Assembly (NCBI RefSeq): GCF_900111685.1
Contig: NZ_FOHX01000020.1
Location: 124,001-188,000, forward strand
Source of the DNA: Nonomuraea wenchangensis
Lineage (GTDB): Bacteria; Actinomycetota; Actinomycetes; Streptosporangiales; Streptosporangiaceae
Length of the DNA stretch: 64,000 bases
Reading direction: 5' to 3'
Shown here: one piece after another, positions 32,861 through 40,939 of the stretch
Position numbering within the stretch: the first letter of the stretch is position 1
How the letters are laid out: every line of letters begins with the position of its first letter
Notes under the pieces: generated by a model
What the model saw: the letters and a program-made list of their open reading frames with translations, nothing else
The model's database searches: none
Told to the model about the DNA's origin: nothing
Program-made: the position numbers and the translations under genes

Positions 32861-33733
32861 ATGAAGATCTGGCTTGCCGCCTCCTTCGTCGAGACCGGCC
32901 AGTTCACCGAGCTGGCACGGGCCGCCGAGCGCTGCGGGTTCGACACGTTGACGCTCTCCGACCATCTCTTCTACGCCGACTTCGACACGCCCTACCCGTA
33001 CTCGCGCTCGGGCCGGCCCCGCTGGAACGCCGCCACGCACTGGCCGGACGTGTGGGTGACGATCGGGGCGATGGCGGCGGTCACCGCCACCCTGCGTTTC
33101 TCCCCCAACGTCTACATCGCGCCCGCCCGCGACCTGTTCACCGTGGCCAAGCAGGTCTCCACGGCGGCGGTGCTGTCGGGCGACCGGGTGACGTTCGGGG
33201 TCGGGGTGGGCTGGTGCAAGGAGGAGTTCGTCGGCACCGGGCAGGACTTCCACACGCGCGGCCGGCGCCTGGACGCCATGTTGCCGGTGCTGCGGGCGCT
33301 GTGGGCGGGCGAGCGGGTCACGCTCGACGGACTGCCGGAGCTGTCGATCTCGCCGACCCCGGCCGAGCCCGTCCCGGTGTACGTCGGCGGCGACAGCGAG
33401 GCCGCCCTGCGCCGCGCCGCCCGGCTCGGCGACGGCTGGATCGGCAACCGCATCTACACCGAGGACGAGCTGGACCCGGTGCTCGCCACCCTGCGCCGGC
33501 TGCTGGCCGAGAACGGCAGGGACGGCCAGCCGTTCGAAATCATCGCCCCCCTGGCCGAGCTGCCCGACGCCGCGACCTACCGCCGCTACGCCGCCAAGGG
33601 TGTGACCGGCACGCTGGCCGCCCCCTGGTGGCTCGCCACGCCGGAGGAGAAGGCCCGGCACGGCGAGGGCACGCTGGAGCTCAAGCTCGCGACCATGGAG
33701 CGCTTCGCCGAGGAGGTCATCGCCAAGCTCTGA
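32861..33733 (+). CDS. LLM-class F420-dependent oxidoreductase
   Basis: 290-residue luciferase-like protein of the TIGR03619 type: TLSDHLFYADFDTPYPYS, LRFSPNVYIAPARDLFTVAKQVSTA, SGDRVTFGVGVGWCKEEF and RRAARLGDGWIGNRIY. Starts at ATG 32861, 14 bases after the long luciferase-like gene, with GAGGGAG as ribosome site, so the two form an operon. Substrate unknown. Its TGA forms one arm of a hairpin with the stop of the opposite MarR gene. Confidence 0.9.
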   Translation: MKIWLAASFVETGQFTELARAAERCGFDTLTLSDHLFYADFDTPYPYSRSGRPRWNAATHWPDVWVTIGAMAAVTATLRFSPNVYIAPARDLFTVAKQVSTAAVLSGDRVTFGVGVGWCKEEFVGTGQDFHTRGRRLDAMLPVLRALWAGERVTLDGLPELSISPTPAEPVPVYVGGDSEAALRRAARLGDGWIGNRIYTEDELDPVLATLRRLLAENGRDGQPFEIIAPLAELPDAATYRRYAAKGVTGTLAAPWWLATPEEKARHGEGTLELKLATMERFAEEVIAKL

Positions 33734-33762
33734 CCCGGCCGCTCCCCTCCACGGCCGGGTCA
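33731..33762. terminator. Bidirectional terminator made from both stop codons
   Basis: Perfect 11-bp arms TGACCCGGCCG / CGGCCGGGTCA with a 10-base loop. The first three bases are the stop of the luciferase-like gene and the last three are the complement of the MarR stop. Confidence 0.75.
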
Positions 33763-34236
33763 GACCTCCTCGTCCTCGCCGTCGGCGAGCTCTTCCTCGC
33801 CGTCCGCGAGGTTGCGCAGCATGCGGCGCAGCAGGTCGGTCATCACTTCCAGCTCCTCCGGCCCGAACCCGTCGAAGACCTGGCGGCTGACCTGCCCGAA
33901 GACGGGCGGCAGGCGCGGCACGAGCGCCTGCCCCTGCTCGGTGAGCTCCACGACGACCGAGCGGCGGTCGCGCGGATGCCGGGCCCGCCGCAGCAGCCCT
34001 TTGGCCTGGAGCCGGTCGAGCAGCCTGGTCATTCCGGCCGTGTCGGTGCCGACCAGGTCCTTGAGCCGGCTCGGCGTGCCGGCGCCGCGGGCGGCGTGCA
34101 GGAGCAGCGCCGCCTGCTGCGCGGTGAGGCCGAGGGGCGCGAGGCGGCGCTCGGTCTCGGTGGTCAGCTCCCGTCCCACCTGGGCGAGCAGCGACCCGCC
34201 GCCCAGCACCAGCTCGAACGCCCGGTTGTCGATCAC
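33760..34236 (-). CDS. MarR family regulator
   Basis: 158 residues with a winged helix (LGLTAQQAALLLHAARGAGTPSRLKDLVGTDTAGMTRLLDRLQAKGLLRRARHPRDRRS) and dimer helices, ending in an acidic tail (LADGEEELADGEDEEV). GTG at 34236 (VIDNRAFEL) is chosen because the frame upstream runs into the palindrome. Divergent from an FAD monooxygenase; a strong operator lies in the gap. MarR proteins usually respond to phenolic compounds, so the monooxygenase substrate is a likely inducer. Confidence 0.9.
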   Translation of the reverse strand: MIDNRAFELVLGGGSLLAQVGRELTTETERRLAPLGLTAQQAALLLHAARGAGTPSRLKDLVGTDTAGMTRLLDRLQAKGLLRRARHPRDRRSVVVELTEQGQALVPRLPPVFGQVSRQVFDGFGPEELEVMTDLLRRMLRNLADGEEELADGEDEEV

Positions 34237-34246
34237 GCATGCATCA

Positions 34247-34279
34247 TAGCTGCTGCGACATTTGCTGTCGCGACAGCTA
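34247..34279. promoter_or_regulatory. MarR operator, nested palindromes
   Basis: TAGCTGCTGCGACA and TGTCGCGACAGCTA, separated by five bases, form a 33-bp near-palindrome (two mismatches per arm). Inside it, GCTGTCGCGACAGC (34264-34277) is a perfect 14-bp palindrome. It covers the start region of MarR and the promoter side of the monooxygenase. Confidence 0.7.
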
Positions 34280-34298
34280 TCGACGTACACTCGCCGCC

Positions 34299-35459
34299 AT
34301 GACCGACTTACACGTCCTCATCGTCGGAGGCGGCATCGCCGGACTGTGCCTCGCCCAGGGCCTGCGCCAGGCGGGCCTCGACGTCACCGTGTACGAACGC
34401 GACCCCTCCCCCGGCCACCGCCCCCAGGGCCACCGGGTCACACTCAAGGAGACCGGCGCGGGGGCGCTGCGGGCCTGCCTGCCGGACCGGCTGTTCGACC
34501 TGGCCGTGGCCACCTCCATCCACCCGGCCACCCGCATGATCTTCATGGACCCCGGCCTGCGGCCCGCGTTCGCCAAGGACCTCCCCGATCAGCCACCCGG
34601 CGTCGACGGCCTCGGCGTCCACCGGCTCACCCTCCGCGAGATCCTGATGACCGGCCTCCGGGTGCGCTTCGGCATGGACTACCGACGTTACGAGCCCCTG
34701 CCCGGCGGCCGGGTGCGCGCGCACTTCGCGGGCGGGGAGAGCGCCGACGGCGACCTCCTCGTCGGCGCCGACGGCGCCCGCTCCCGCGTACGGGCCCAGC
34801 TCCTGCCGGACGCCGTCGTGGACGACCTGGGCTGGGGCCTCTACGGCCGCACCTGGCTCACCCCCGAGCTGCTGGCCGCCACGCCCCCGGAGCTGGTCGA
34901 CACCTTCAACCGGGTCACCGCCCCCGACGGCACGGCCTTCGCCGTCGCCACCTGCCGGCCCCGCGTGCCGATCCCCGAGGCCGTGGCCCGGCACGCGCCG
35001 GAGGCCCGGCTCACCGACGTGCCCGGCTCCTTCTCCTGGACGATGACCCCGCCCGGCTCACGCCCTGACGGGGTGGCGGAGCCGCATCGGCTCGCCGTGG
35101 ACGCGGTCGCGGGCTGGCACGAGGGGGTGCGCGCGATCGTCGGCGCGGCCGACGCCCCGGCCACGTTCGTGCTGCGCACCCGCGCGGCCCGGCGCGTGGC
35201 CCCCTGGGACGAGCCCGCCGTCACGCTGGTCGGCGACGCCATCCACAGCATGGGCCCCGGCCGGGGCGACGGCGCGAACGTCGGCCTCCGCGACGCCCGC
35301 CTGCTCTCCGAGCTGCTGGCGGGGGCGCGCACCGCCGCGGACGTGGCGGCGGCCAAGGCGGCCTACGAGCCCGCCATGCTCGACTACGCCTTCGCCGCCG
35401 TCGAGGCCTCGCGGGAGCACCCGTTCGCCCCGTTCGCCCGGCCGGGTGGCAGGCTGTGA
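34299..35459 (+). CDS. FAD-dependent aromatic monooxygenase
   Basis: 386-residue group A flavin monooxygenase: N-terminal dinucleotide motif IVGGGIAGLCLAQGL, middle DG motif LLVGADGARSRVRAQLLP and the C-terminal FAD motif GDAIHSMGPGRGDGANVGLRDA. Members hydroxylate phenols, polyketides or antibiotics such as tetracycline/rifampicin with NAD(P)H and O2. The HSMGP variation and a GRGDGAN loop are typical of the actinobacterial antibiotic-tailoring/inactivation branch. ATG at 34299; divergent from MarR, which probably represses it. Confidence 0.9.
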   Translation: MTDLHVLIVGGGIAGLCLAQGLRQAGLDVTVYERDPSPGHRPQGHRVTLKETGAGALRACLPDRLFDLAVATSIHPATRMIFMDPGLRPAFAKDLPDQPPGVDGLGVHRLTLREILMTGLRVRFGMDYRRYEPLPGGRVRAHFAGGESADGDLLVGADGARSRVRAQLLPDAVVDDLGWGLYGRTWLTPELLAATPPELVDTFNRVTAPDGTAFAVATCRPRVPIPEAVARHAPEARLTDVPGSFSWTMTPPGSRPDGVAEPHRLAVDAVAGWHEGVRAIVGAADAPATFVLRTRAARRVAPWDEPAVTLVGDAIHSMGPGRGDGANVGLRDARLLSELLAGARTAADVAAAKAAYEPAMLDYAFAAVEASREHPFAPFARPGGRL

Positions 35460-35503
35460 CGCCGGGGGACGAAAGTACCTCCGACGGGCGATAGCCTCGT
35501 GTC

Positions 35504-36313
35504 GTGCTGGATAGGATCGCAGCCACCCGTTACGTCACCCCGCTGCGGGAGGGCGGTTCGCTGCCCGGCGTCGTCGAGGCCGACGACCTGGGCACCTACG
35601 TCGTCAAGTTCCGCGAGGCGGGGCAGGGCCGCCGGGTCCTGGTCGCCGAGATCATCGCCGGCGAGCTGGCCCGCAGGCTGGGGCTGCGCACCCCCGAGCT
35701 CAAGCTCATCGACATCGACCCGCAGCTCGGCGCCCGCGAGCCCGACGAGGAGGTCCAGGACCTCCTCAAGGCCAGCGCCGGGCTCAACCTGGCGGTCGAC
35801 TTCCTGCCGGGCGCGCTCGGGTTCGAGCCGCTGGCGTGGGCGGCCGACCCGGTGTTCGCTGCCCGGGTGGTGTGGTTCGACGGCCTCATCCACAACATCG
35901 ACCGGAGCTGGCGCAACCCCAATCTGCTCATCTGGCACCGCGACACCTGGCTGATCGACCACGGCGCGTCCCTGTGGTTCCACCACAACTGGCCGACCGC
36001 CGATCCGCAGCGGCCGTTCGACGCCGCCGAGCACGTGCTGGCCCCCTACGCCGGCGACGTCACCGCCGCCGGCGCCCACCTGGCCGGTAGGATCACCCGC
36101 GAGCTGCTGGAGAGCGTGACCGCGCTGGTGCCCGACGAGTGGCTGGCCGGCGAGCCGGGCTTCGACGGGCCGGCGGCGGTGCGGGCGGCGTACGTCGAGC
36201 ATCTGCTGGCCCGCGCCCACGGGCCGGGCGGGTGGCTGGTGCGCGGCGAGCGGCGCGAGCAGCGTTCCGGGCCGGGTTCGGTCGGCGAGTTCTGGCGGGG
36301 AGGCGGCCGGTGA
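35504..36313 (+). CDS. HipA-like protein kinase
   Basis: 269-residue member of the HipA/PI3-4-kinase-like superfamily. ATP-binding Lys is in TYVVKFRE, the catalytic loop HNIDRSWRNPNLLI (HN-D-N arrangement) and the metal Asp in WLIDHGASLWF are all present, so it could be an active kinase. It is shorter than E. coli HipA (about 440 residues): the N-subdomain-1 part is missing, and no hipB-like antitoxin gene is next to it. GTG start. The following DUF3037 gene overlaps it (GTGA), a pairing seen in many genomes but of unknown role. Confidence 0.85.
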   Translation: MLDRIAATRYVTPLREGGSLPGVVEADDLGTYVVKFREAGQGRRVLVAEIIAGELARRLGLRTPELKLIDIDPQLGAREPDEEVQDLLKASAGLNLAVDFLPGALGFEPLAWAADPVFAARVVWFDGLIHNIDRSWRNPNLLIWHRDTWLIDHGASLWFHHNWPTADPQRPFDAAEHVLAPYAGDVTAAGAHLAGRITRELLESVTALVPDEWLAGEPGFDGPAAVRAAYVEHLLARAHGPGGWLVRGERREQRSGPGSVGEFWRGGGR

Positions 36314-36687
36314 GCAGGGACGTCTACGAGTACGCGGTGATCCGCGTCATCCCCAAGATCGAGCGGGGCGAGCAGATCAACGTGGGCGTGCTGCTCTACT
36401 GCCAGCCGCGCGGCTACCTGTGCGCCCGCGTCGAGCTGGACGCGGCCCGGCTGCGGGCGCTCGACCCGGCGGCGGACGTCGACGCGGTGCGGCGGGCGCT
36501 CACCGCGTACGAGCTGGCCTGCGGCGAGCGTCCAGGCCCGCTCGCGGCCGAGCCGCTGGGCGGCAGGTTCCGGTGGCTGACCGCGCCCCGCAGCACGATC
36601 GTGCAGTCCGGCCCCGTGCACGCGGGCCTCACCGCCGACCCGGACACCGAGCTGGCCCGCCTGTTCGACAAGCTGGTCCGCGTCTAG
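36310..36687 (+). CDS. DUF3037 protein, partner of HipA-like kinase
   Basis: 125 residues; the N-terminal YEYAVIRVIPKIERGEQINVGVLLYCQ is characteristic of DUF3037, followed by a helical region and FRWLTAPRSTIVQSGPVH. No enzymatic motif is recognised. Four-base overlap with the HipA-like gene makes a stoichiometric pair likely. It may be the kinase's target, antitoxin or regulatory subunit; this is inference. Confidence 0.85.
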   Translation: MSRDVYEYAVIRVIPKIERGEQINVGVLLYCQPRGYLCARVELDAARLRALDPAADVDAVRRALTAYELACGERPGPLAAEPLGGRFRWLTAPRSTIVQSGPVHAGLTADPDTELARLFDKLVRV

Positions 36688-36718
36688 AGAAGCGACGCCT
36701 CAGAGAAGCGACGCCTCA
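36687..36718. repeat. 16-bp tandem duplication at the GNAT 3' end
   Basis: Two copies of GAGAAGCGACGCCTCA directly after the DUF3037 stop; the second copy supplies the stop codon of the opposite GNAT gene. Confidence 0.8.
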
Positions 36719-37561
36719 GAAAAGAACCGACATGAAGGTGTCGACCTCGGCGAAGCCCACCTTCTTGTAGACCGCGCGGGCCGAGCGGTTGTAGTCGTTG
36801 ACGTAGAGGCTGACCACGGGGGCGAAGCACTCCCTGGCCGCCTCCACGACGGCCGCCATGCCGGCCACCGCGTGCCCGCGCCCGCGCAGCTCCGGGTCCA
36901 CCCACACGCCCTGGATCTGGCACGCCTGCGGCGTGACCGCCCCCACCTCCGCCTTGAAGACGACCCGGCCGTCCTCGATGCGCGCGTAGGAGCGGCCGAT
37001 CCTGATCAGCTCGGCGACCCGGGTGCGGTAGAGCGCGCCGCCGTCGCCCAGGTTGGGCGAGACGCCGACCTCCTCGGTGAACATGGCCACGCACGCCGGC
37101 AGCAGGACGTCGAACTCCTCCGGCCGCACCCGGCGCACCCACGGATCGGCGGGGACCGCCGGCTTGCGCGAGATCGCCATGACCGGCTGCGCCCAGCGGA
37201 TGGCCCGCGCCCGCCCCCAGTGCGGCTCCAGCCGCTCCCACAGCAGCGACACCGCGTCGACCGGGCCGACGATGGACGAGCAGCGCCGCCCCTGCCTGCG
37301 GGCGCGGTCGGCGAACGCGTGGACCGCCTCGGGCCCGGCATTGACCGGCACCATGTTGGCTCCGGCGTAACAGAGCGAGACGAGGGCTCCGCGCGGCCCG
37401 AACCCCCACATCTGCCCGCCGAGCCGCGCCGGATTGAGTCCGACGGCCCGCACCCGGGAGGAGACGAAGACGTTGGCGACCGGATCGGTGTCCAGCAGGG
37501 CGAGGACTTCGTCCCGGTCGCTGTCGTCCAGCACGCGCGACGCCGAGGTACGCAGCATCAC
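36716..37561 (-). CDS. GNAT acetyltransferase with DUF4081
   Basis: 281 residues: an N-terminal DUF4081 region (about 1-125, DTDPVANVFVSSRVRAVGL) and a C-terminal GNAT fold with the acetyl-CoA loop VWVDPELRGRGHAVAGMA and LYVNDYNRSARAVYKKVGF. Acetylates an unknown amine. In actinomycetes this gene usually lies directly downstream of ispG; here it is about 6 kb upstream of ispG on the other strand. Two ATG codons in a row; the first is used. Its stop is inside a 16-bp duplication. Confidence 0.88.
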   Translation of the reverse strand: MMLRTSASRVLDDSDRDEVLALLDTDPVANVFVSSRVRAVGLNPARLGGQMWGFGPRGALVSLCYAGANMVPVNAGPEAVHAFADRARRQGRRCSSIVGPVDAVSLLWERLEPHWGRARAIRWAQPVMAISRKPAVPADPWVRRVRPEEFDVLLPACVAMFTEEVGVSPNLGDGGALYRTRVAELIRIGRSYARIEDGRVVFKAEVGAVTPQACQIQGVWVDPELRGRGHAVAGMAAVVEAARECFAPVVSLYVNDYNRSARAVYKKVGFAEVDTFMSVLF

Positions 37562-37630
37562 ATGGTCAGACTACGCGAAGGGTCACCGATTAGCTCATCC
37601 GGCGCAGCCCACAGTGACCCATTCTTGACG

Positions 37631-39280
37631 TCATTTCAGAGACGGCAGCCCTATCAGGCCGAGAACGCCCAGAAGCCCGCCCACGCCGGGCGACGCCGAC
37701 GCCGGGACGCGGCGGGCCGCCATCCGCTCGGCGGGACGCGGCGCGGGCAGCGCTGCGCACTCCGTGTCACGCTTCGGCAGGGTGCCGTCACGCAGGTAAG
37801 CGGCCAGATGCCGGTCGACGCACTGGTTGCCGGCCAGCGCCACCCCATGGTTGCCGCCCTGGTCCACGACCATCCTCGCCGTCGGGAAGAGCCGCCGCAT
37901 CCGCAGCGCCCCGTCGTACGGCGTCGGGGCGTCGTCGCGCGCCTGGAGCATGAGGACCGGCGGCAGCTTCGCCGAGCCGCGCACGTTCACCGGGGTGCCG
38001 CCGGACACCGGCCAGAAGGCGCACGGGGCGTTGAACCACGCGTTCGGCCAGGTCAGGAAGGGCGCGGTGCGGTGCGCCGCGACCATGTCGGTCCGCCACG
38101 TGGACCACTCGCGCGGCCAGCGGGCGTCGCGGCACTGGACGGCGAGGTAGACGGCGTAGCCGTTCTCGTCGTCGGCGTCGTTCTTGCCGTGCTTGTCGTA
38201 GAGGTCGAGCAGCCCCTTCGTGTCCCCCTGCCGGACGTAGTCGGACCACGCCTGCGCGAACTGCGGCCAGATCCGGTCGCTGTAGCCGGCCAGGGTGAAG
38301 GTGTCGTCCAGCTCGCTCGGCCCCATGACGCCGCCCGCCGGCCGGGTGCGCAGCCGGTCGCGCATCGCGTAGTAGGCGAACTGCGTCTGCTTGAGCGTAC
38401 GGCCCAGCTTGTAGACGTCGTGGTGCTCGGCGATCCAGGTGAGGAACTGGCGGTGGCGGCGTTCGAAGGAGTGGTCCTGGGCCAGGTTGGAGCGGTACCA
38501 GACCGCGGTCGGGTCCACGATGCTGTCCAGGACCAGCCGCTTGACCCGGTTGGGGAACAGCGTGGCGTAGACGGCGCCGAGGTAGGTGCCGTACGAGAAG
38601 CCCAGGTAGCTGATCTTCTTCTCGCCGAGGGCGGCGCGGATCTGGTCGAGGTCCCTGGCAGCGTTCTCGGTGGTGAGGTGCGGCAGCAGCCAGGACCAGC
38701 GCTCGCCGCAGCTGCCGGCGTACTCGGCGGCCCTCGCCAGCAGCCGCTGCTCGTCGCCCGCGCCGTGCGGCACGGCGTCCTGGCGCGGCGCCTTGTAGAA
38801 GACGTCCGGGTCCACGCAGTGCATCGCCGGGTCGCTGCCGCCGACGCCGCGCGGGTCGAAGCCGATGATGTCGTAGCGCTCGCGCACGCCGGCCGGCAGC
38901 CCGGCGGCGACGTACTCGGTCAGCGCCCGCCCGGACGCCCCCGGCCCGCCCGGGTTGATCAGCAGCGCGCCCAGCCGGTCGGCGCTCCGCGACGTCTTGG
39001 CCTTGATCCGGTTGATCGCCACCTTGATCGACCGGCCCGAGGGCCGGCTGTAGTCGAGCGGCACCTGAACGGTGGCGCACTCGAGCGCGGCGTTGACCGC
39101 CTTGCCCGTCACCCGGGGACACGCGCCCCAGACCGCCGGCGCCACCGGCGCCGCGGGCGCCGCCTCCACGGCGGCGTTTCCGGCCATCGCCGGCTGCTCC
39201 ACGCTCGCCACCAGCCCGACCAGGACCGCCATCCCGGCGACCATCCCAAGTACCCGCTTCACCCGGCCCCCTTCTGTCAT
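37631..39280 (-). CDS. Secreted alpha/beta hydrolase, tripeptidyl aminopeptidase type
   Basis: 549-residue S33-family peptidase. Signal peptide (RVLGMVAGMAVLVGLVASVEQPAMA), oxyanion region INPGGPGASG, nucleophile Ser in LGFSYGTYLGAVYA, Asp in LQARDDAPTPYDGA and His in DQGGNHGVALAGN; the C-terminal TAP-like domain carries paired Cys (AVQCRDARW, NAPCAFWP). It removes tripeptides or hydrolyses peptide-like esters outside the cell. The extreme C-terminus, GVGGLLGVLGLIGLPSLK, is hydrophobic and unusual for the family, possibly a membrane or wall contact. Confidence 0.9.
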   Translation of the reverse strand: MTEGGRVKRVLGMVAGMAVLVGLVASVEQPAMAGNAAVEAAPAAPVAPAVWGACPRVTGKAVNAALECATVQVPLDYSRPSGRSIKVAINRIKAKTSRSADRLGALLINPGGPGASGRALTEYVAAGLPAGVRERYDIIGFDPRGVGGSDPAMHCVDPDVFYKAPRQDAVPHGAGDEQRLLARAAEYAGSCGERWSWLLPHLTTENAARDLDQIRAALGEKKISYLGFSYGTYLGAVYATLFPNRVKRLVLDSIVDPTAVWYRSNLAQDHSFERRHRQFLTWIAEHHDVYKLGRTLKQTQFAYYAMRDRLRTRPAGGVMGPSELDDTFTLAGYSDRIWPQFAQAWSDYVRQGDTKGLLDLYDKHGKNDADDENGYAVYLAVQCRDARWPREWSTWRTDMVAAHRTAPFLTWPNAWFNAPCAFWPVSGGTPVNVRGSAKLPPVLMLQARDDAPTPYDGALRMRRLFPTARMVVDQGGNHGVALAGNQCVDRHLAAYLRDGTLPKRDTECAALPAPRPAERMAARRVPASASPGVGGLLGVLGLIGLPSLK

Positions 39281-39368
39281 TAGGTCCTGCGATGCTCGCT
39301 AAGTGAGAGCACGGTCACGCAGCGTATGGGAAAAAACTTGCCAATCCGTAATCAGCCCATGACAAGAA

Positions 39369-39747
39369 GTGATCACGAAGAAAACGCGGACGCGACCGTG
39401 GAACGCCCTGCGTCTGCCGGGCGCCACGGACCCGGCCATCAAAAAGCTGGGCACGTTGCTCGGACTCGGGACGCTCGGCCCATGGGACCTGATCGAGGCC
39501 ACGAATGGCGCTCCGGGAAGGGCTGGCGCAGCCGTACCGAACGCATCGAGGCCGCCCACGAGATCCTGGTGCTCACGTCGTTCTTCGAGGCCGTGGACGA
39601 TCTGCGGCTGCCGTTCACCAAGAAGGACCTGCTGTTCGCCAAGCAGCAGGCGCTCCCGGCGGACCAGAGCCGGCGACCAGCGGCAAGGAGAGTGTGCGGC
39701 CGGACCAGGGGCCCGGCTCGCTGACGATGTACACGCGGATGATCTGA
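39369..39747 (+). pseudogene. Frameshifted remnant of a NACHT-type NTPase N-terminus
   Basis: Two reading frames together read as one protein start: PWNALRLPGATDPAIKKLGTL then GTLGPWDLIEATN (one frame), and GKGWRSRTERIEAAHEILVL then TSFFEAVDDLRLPFTKKD (next frame, after a shift near 39507-39525). This pattern matches the N-terminal helical domain (NNH7-like) that precedes NACHT ATPase modules in actinobacterial STAND proteins. The nucleotide-binding domain is absent. I therefore call it a decayed fragment of a defence or signalling ATPase. Family identification rests on pattern memory only. Confidence 0.5.
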
Positions 39748-39756
39748 ACCGACGGC

Positions 39757-40884
39757 TCAGGCGCGCTGGGCGGTGTCGTAGAGGGCCTTGGCGGCGGCGC
39801 CGAAGTACGGGCCGTACATCGTGCGCGCGTCGTCGGTGTACTTGAAGCTGCTCAGCGAGGTGATCCGGCCGCGGCCGGTGGCCGGGTCGAACCCGGTCAG
39901 CCAGGGGCCGCCGCTGGAGCCGGCCGTCATGTCGCAGCCGAGCCCCTGGTCGCGGGTCTGCTTGTAAGGGTCGTCGCGCAGCCGCCCCGCGCAGTAGACC
40001 AGGCGGTCGCCACGGTACGGCGGGTCCGCCGGATAGCCGAAGCCGTACGCCTGGCCGCCGCGCGGCACGTTGAAGGCGATCTCCTGGGAGCCCACCACGT
40101 CGGACGCGTGCCGCCCGCCCGAGGTGGCGAGCGCGACCATGCCGATGTCGTAGTCGTCGTCGGCCTTGCGCGCCCACGAGCCGGCGACGAACATGCGGCG
40201 TGCGGCGTAGCGGCCGTATGGCTGCCCGCCGCGGCTGCCGTAGCCCGGCACGAACGTCCAGTTCTGGGCCCATTCGCCGGCGCCGTCCTTGACACAGTGG
40301 CCGGCGGTGACGACGACGTCCCGGTTGGCGCTCTTCACGGTGCTGGCCGAGCAGACGAAGTCGGCGCCGTTCAGCGTCATGAACACCCGCCCGGTGGTCC
40401 TGGACACCGCGCCGCCCGCGCCCCAGCGGGCGCCGATCGTGCTGGCCGAGGGCGCCGCGGCCACCTGGTGGCTCGGCACGGGCAGCTTGGAGGCGGCGGG
40501 CGCGGGCAGGGTCAGCGCCCCTGCCTGCCCGGCCTTCGGGAGCGGCCGGCCGGTCAGCTCGCCCAGCAGGTCGTCGCCGCCGGTCATCAGGTCGAGCAGG
40601 TTGATGGGCAGGGCCCCGGCCATGCGCTGCGGCGTCCAGTAGTCGAGCACGCGCTGCTGCTCGGCCGCGGTCTGCGCGGCGACGTGCTCGACCACGCGTT
40701 CGGCGGCGGGCCGGGCGGACGGAGTGGTCGGCCCGGCGGCCGATCCCGCGGCCAGTTGCCGGGCCGGATGGGACGCCGGGACGGGTTCTGCCTGCCGCGG
40801 GCCGGTGGCCGCGCCGATGAGTGCGGGGCCCATCAGCCCCGCCACCAGCGGAGCCGCCGCAAGCAGGGGGGTGCTCAGAGTCAT
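39757..40884 (-). CDS. Secreted trypsin-like serine protease
   Basis: 375 residues. Signal-like N-terminus (LLAAAPLVAGLMGPALIGAA), a pro-region with the motif LDYWTPQRMAGA, then a chymotrypsin-fold domain starting near GGAVSRTTGRVF, with His in VTAGHCVKD, Asp in DDDYDIGMV and Ser in TAGSSGGPWL. An extracellular protease or glutamyl-endopeptidase-like enzyme. It is paralogous to the next gene, with the same order of pro-motif and catalytic motifs; probably an old tandem duplication. Confidence 0.9.
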   Translation of the reverse strand: MTLSTPLLAAAPLVAGLMGPALIGAATGPRQAEPVPASHPARQLAAGSAAGPTTPSARPAAERVVEHVAAQTAAEQQRVLDYWTPQRMAGALPINLLDLMTGGDDLLGELTGRPLPKAGQAGALTLPAPAASKLPVPSHQVAAAPSASTIGARWGAGGAVSRTTGRVFMTLNGADFVCSASTVKSANRDVVVTAGHCVKDGAGEWAQNWTFVPGYGSRGGQPYGRYAARRMFVAGSWARKADDDYDIGMVALATSGGRHASDVVGSQEIAFNVPRGGQAYGFGYPADPPYRGDRLVYCAGRLRDDPYKQTRDQGLGCDMTAGSSGGPWLTGFDPATGRGRITSLSSFKYTDDARTMYGPYFGAAAKALYDTAQRA

Positions 40885-40939
40885 GGCCCCCGAGTTTGCA
40901 CCACCCGCCGTGTCGTTGTGACTACTTTCGGTGAATTAC

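Noticed and set aside
35504..36687. Classical HipBA toxin-antitoxin system
   Set aside because: No HipB-like DNA-binding gene is adjacent, and the kinase lacks the N-terminal subdomain.
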